Shown here: piece by piece, positions 62,510 to 64,000 of the stretch
How positions within the stretch are numbered: position 1 is the stretch's first letter
Layout of the letters: each line of letters starts with the position of its first letter
Assembly: GCA_009775095.1 (NCBI GenBank)
Contig: VSOZ01000009.1
Coordinates: 1-64,000, forward strand
From: Muribaculum sp.
GTDB lineage: Bacteria; Bacteroidota; Bacteroidia; Bacteroidales; Muribaculaceae
Length of the DNA: 64,000 nt
Direction: 5' to 3'
The notes under the pieces: generated by a model
The model's input: only the letters and a program-made list of their open reading frames with translations
The model's database searches: none
Told to the model about the DNA's origin: nothing
Program-made: the position numbers and the translations under genes

Positions 62510-62548
62510 ATATTAAATAATAAAGTTAATAATCGGTTATATATGTAT

Positions 62549-62557
62549 GCAAATATA
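62549..62557 (-). promoter_or_regulatory. promoter -7 element of the M3 peptidase gene
   Basis: Minus strand TATATTTGC, a perfect TAnnTTTG match, 40 bp before the start. No ideal -33 box. Confidence 0.6.
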
Positions 62558-62591
62558 CGATAAATATCCGACAAACGACCTGATTTCCCTG

Positions 62592-64000
62592 TCAATCGCG
62601 CGAATAAAGCAAAGCGTCCACCACCAGCGGAAGCAATGCAGGCGCAACACCGGCATCGGTCAGATAATGCTCGTCTTCATTGAAGCGGCTTATAAACTTC
62701 TCGGCATCGCCGTTATCGTTGTCTATCGACAGGTTATAGTAATTTATCGCTTCTTTGATATTGCCTGTGACAAGATTAAGATGCCCCATATTGAGATAAT
62801 CATTGGCCGACGGCGCATCGGCAAGGACTTTCTCATAATACATGCGGCTCCTGTCATATTCACCGGCAACAAAAGAGGCCCACGCTACGGGACGCCATGC
62901 CCTTGTCGACTTGTCATCAAGAAACTCCACCTTATAATAGTAGTTCAGAGCCTCTTTTACCTGTCCGAGCTCAAGCAGGCAGTGGCCTATACTTAACGCT
63001 GTATTGAGTTCATCGGGCTTCTTGGCCTCTATACGACGGTAATATTCAAGCGCCTTTTCACGACGGTCAAGCATACGATTGCATGCGGCGAGGCGACGCA
63101 ATGTCCAAAGGCTGTCGGAATTAAGCAATTCAGCCTGTTCATAGTAATCCAACGCACTTACTATATCGCCTTTCTGTTGCATGCAATAACCCATTTTCTG
63201 GAACAATTGCGCGTCGGGCGGCATCTTGTCGGCAAGCAACCTGAATACATGAAGCGCATCGTCATAATAACCTCTTTTGAAATAGAACTCGCTTACGACA
63301 GACAATGTCTCAATATCGGTAAGGTCAGGAGCGAGCTGCGATAACTGAAGAAGATTCAACGGACGACTGAACGGATCGTTGAAATCACCTTTACGCCTGA
63401 ACAGCTTAAAGAAGCGATAAACACCCTGTACATATTTATTAACCAAGTTCTCTTTTTCTTCAGAAGCCGTGCCGAGACGTGCATTGCGCAGTTCAAGCTC
63501 ATTCATATTTTGAGCTCCAAACTGTGAGAGCATCATATTTTTCTGCACAGCCGGCACAGTGGAAAGTGCAAATACAAACGAAAACTTGTCACCGTCACAC
63601 AAGAAAGGCGACGCCTGTATGACACTTCCTACAGCCGACAGCTCACTTCCGAGTGCGCCTGTTACCGCCGTGTGCTCGATATTGAACGGCATAAACCAAT
63701 TGGCTACATCGGAGAAAAACGGGAAACCCTTAAGATTGGAGAATGTTGACATGAATACATCGCCACCCTCCTCCTGCATTTTTGACAATTCCTTTATCTT
63801 ATCGGTAATACCCGAACGGTCAAGGAGCTCCTGCCATTCAGGATTCTCCTCCATATCTGCGATATCGGGTATCGACGCGCTGTCACGCATGCGTTTGGCT
63901 ATATCGGGACGCAGTTTCATCATTTCCGGGATAAGTTCATCCATCATTTTACGGTTTATACGCTCGGTATCGCGCGTACGTATAAACTGTAAAAATACGG
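62592..64000 (-). CDS. TPR protein, 5' end outside the window
   Basis: The frame is open to the right edge, so the start lies beyond position 64000; 468 residues are visible. From the edge it reads VFLQFIRTRDTERINRKMMDEL with no stop, so the internal ATG at 63947 is probably not the start. The first 230 visible residues have no clear family. From about residue 235 onward there are at least six TPR units (ALDYYEQAELLNSDSLWTLR, ALEYYRRIEAKKPDELNTAL, AINYYNLSIDNDNGDAEKF). It is probably a cytosolic or exported scaffold; the missing N-terminus prevents a better call. Confidence 0.85.
   Translation of the reverse strand, partial: VFLQFIRTRDTERINRKMMDELIPEMMKLRPDIAKRMRDSASIPDIADMEENPEWQELLDRSGITDKIKELSKMQEEGGDVFMSTFSNLKGFPFFSDVANWFMPFNIEHTAVTGALGSELSAVGSVIQASPFLCDGDKFSFVFALSTVPAVQKNMMLSQFGAQNMNELELRNARLGTASEEKENLVNKYVQGVYRFFKLFRRKGDFNDPFSRPLNLLQLSQLAPDLTDIETLSVVSEFYFKRGYYDDALHVFRLLADKMPPDAQLFQKMGYCMQQKGDIVSALDYYEQAELLNSDSLWTLRRLAACNRMLDRREKALEYYRRIEAKKPDELNTALSIGHCLLELGQVKEALNYYYKVEFLDDKSTRAWRPVAWASFVAGEYDRSRMYYEKVLADAPSANDYLNMGHLNLVTGNIKEAINYYNLSIDNDNGDAEKFISRFNEDEHYLTDAGVAPALLPLVVDALLYSRD

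Overview
The window is a gene-dense stretch of a chromosome from the order Bacteroidales. The evidence is an lpxC-fabZ fusion, an ileS / zinc-less DksA-like / lspA / DUF4296 gene order, a DUF1599 / DoxX-like / tpiA / SPOR / folE gene order, a meso-diaminopimelate dehydrogenase, a TonB-dependent receptor with a carboxypeptidase-regulatory-like N-terminus, and many promoters of the Bacteroidetes type (TTTG, about 20 bp, TAnnTTTG). Muribaculaceae would fit, but the sequence alone does not prove the family. No phage, insertion sequence, CRISPR array or integration site was seen. The window looks like core genome with a few accessory cassettes.

Left part (1-12,300, nearly all minus strand): tRNA-His with its own promoter and terminator, a CapA-like phosphatase, folD, rpmH, the ileS-dksA-lspA-DUF4296 operon, then folE, a SPOR protein, tpiA, a DoxX/MauE-like protein and a duplicated DUF1599 protein. 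From 12,400 to 16,100 (plus) lie engB, a Rel-family (p)ppGpp synthetase with a damaged hydrolase domain, and a lipoprotein. From 16,100 to 24,800 are an exported alpha/beta hydrolase, alaS, divergent M23 peptidase-merR-glycerate kinase, and a TonB-dependent receptor.

Middle part (24,900-46,500): UDP-glucose dehydrogenase; an exported endonuclease I relative with a lipoprotein partner; lgt, ddh, ackA and pta; a TPR protein and gyrA; clpC; an unusual pair made of a sensor-kinase-like protein without its phosphoacceptor histidine and a secreted protein built of three TonB C-terminal domains; an AraC-flavodoxin-hydrolase cassette with two matched promoter elements; and htpG.

Right part (46,500-64,000): a DUF3127 protein with an SSB-like tail, a GH10-like glycosidase, a DUF695 protein with a small membrane protein, the lpxD-lpxC/fabZ-lpxA lipid A operon, rsmG with an MBL-fold hydrolase, the Phe/Tyr operon (pheA, aminotransferase, DAHP synthase/chorismate mutase, tyrA) followed by mutS2, an exported M3 peptidase, and a TPR protein cut by the window edge.

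The most interesting signal is in the 265-bp gap before pheA. It holds a promoter, a 17-codon leader peptide in which nine residues are Phe or Tyr, a possible antiterminator and a strong intrinsic terminator. This is the layout of a ribosome-mediated attenuator for the Phe/Tyr operon. Other strong signals are the swapped GxHH signature of IleRS, the 27-bp elements at identical spacing in front of araC and the flavodoxin gene, and the histidine-less kinase / triple TonB-domain pair.
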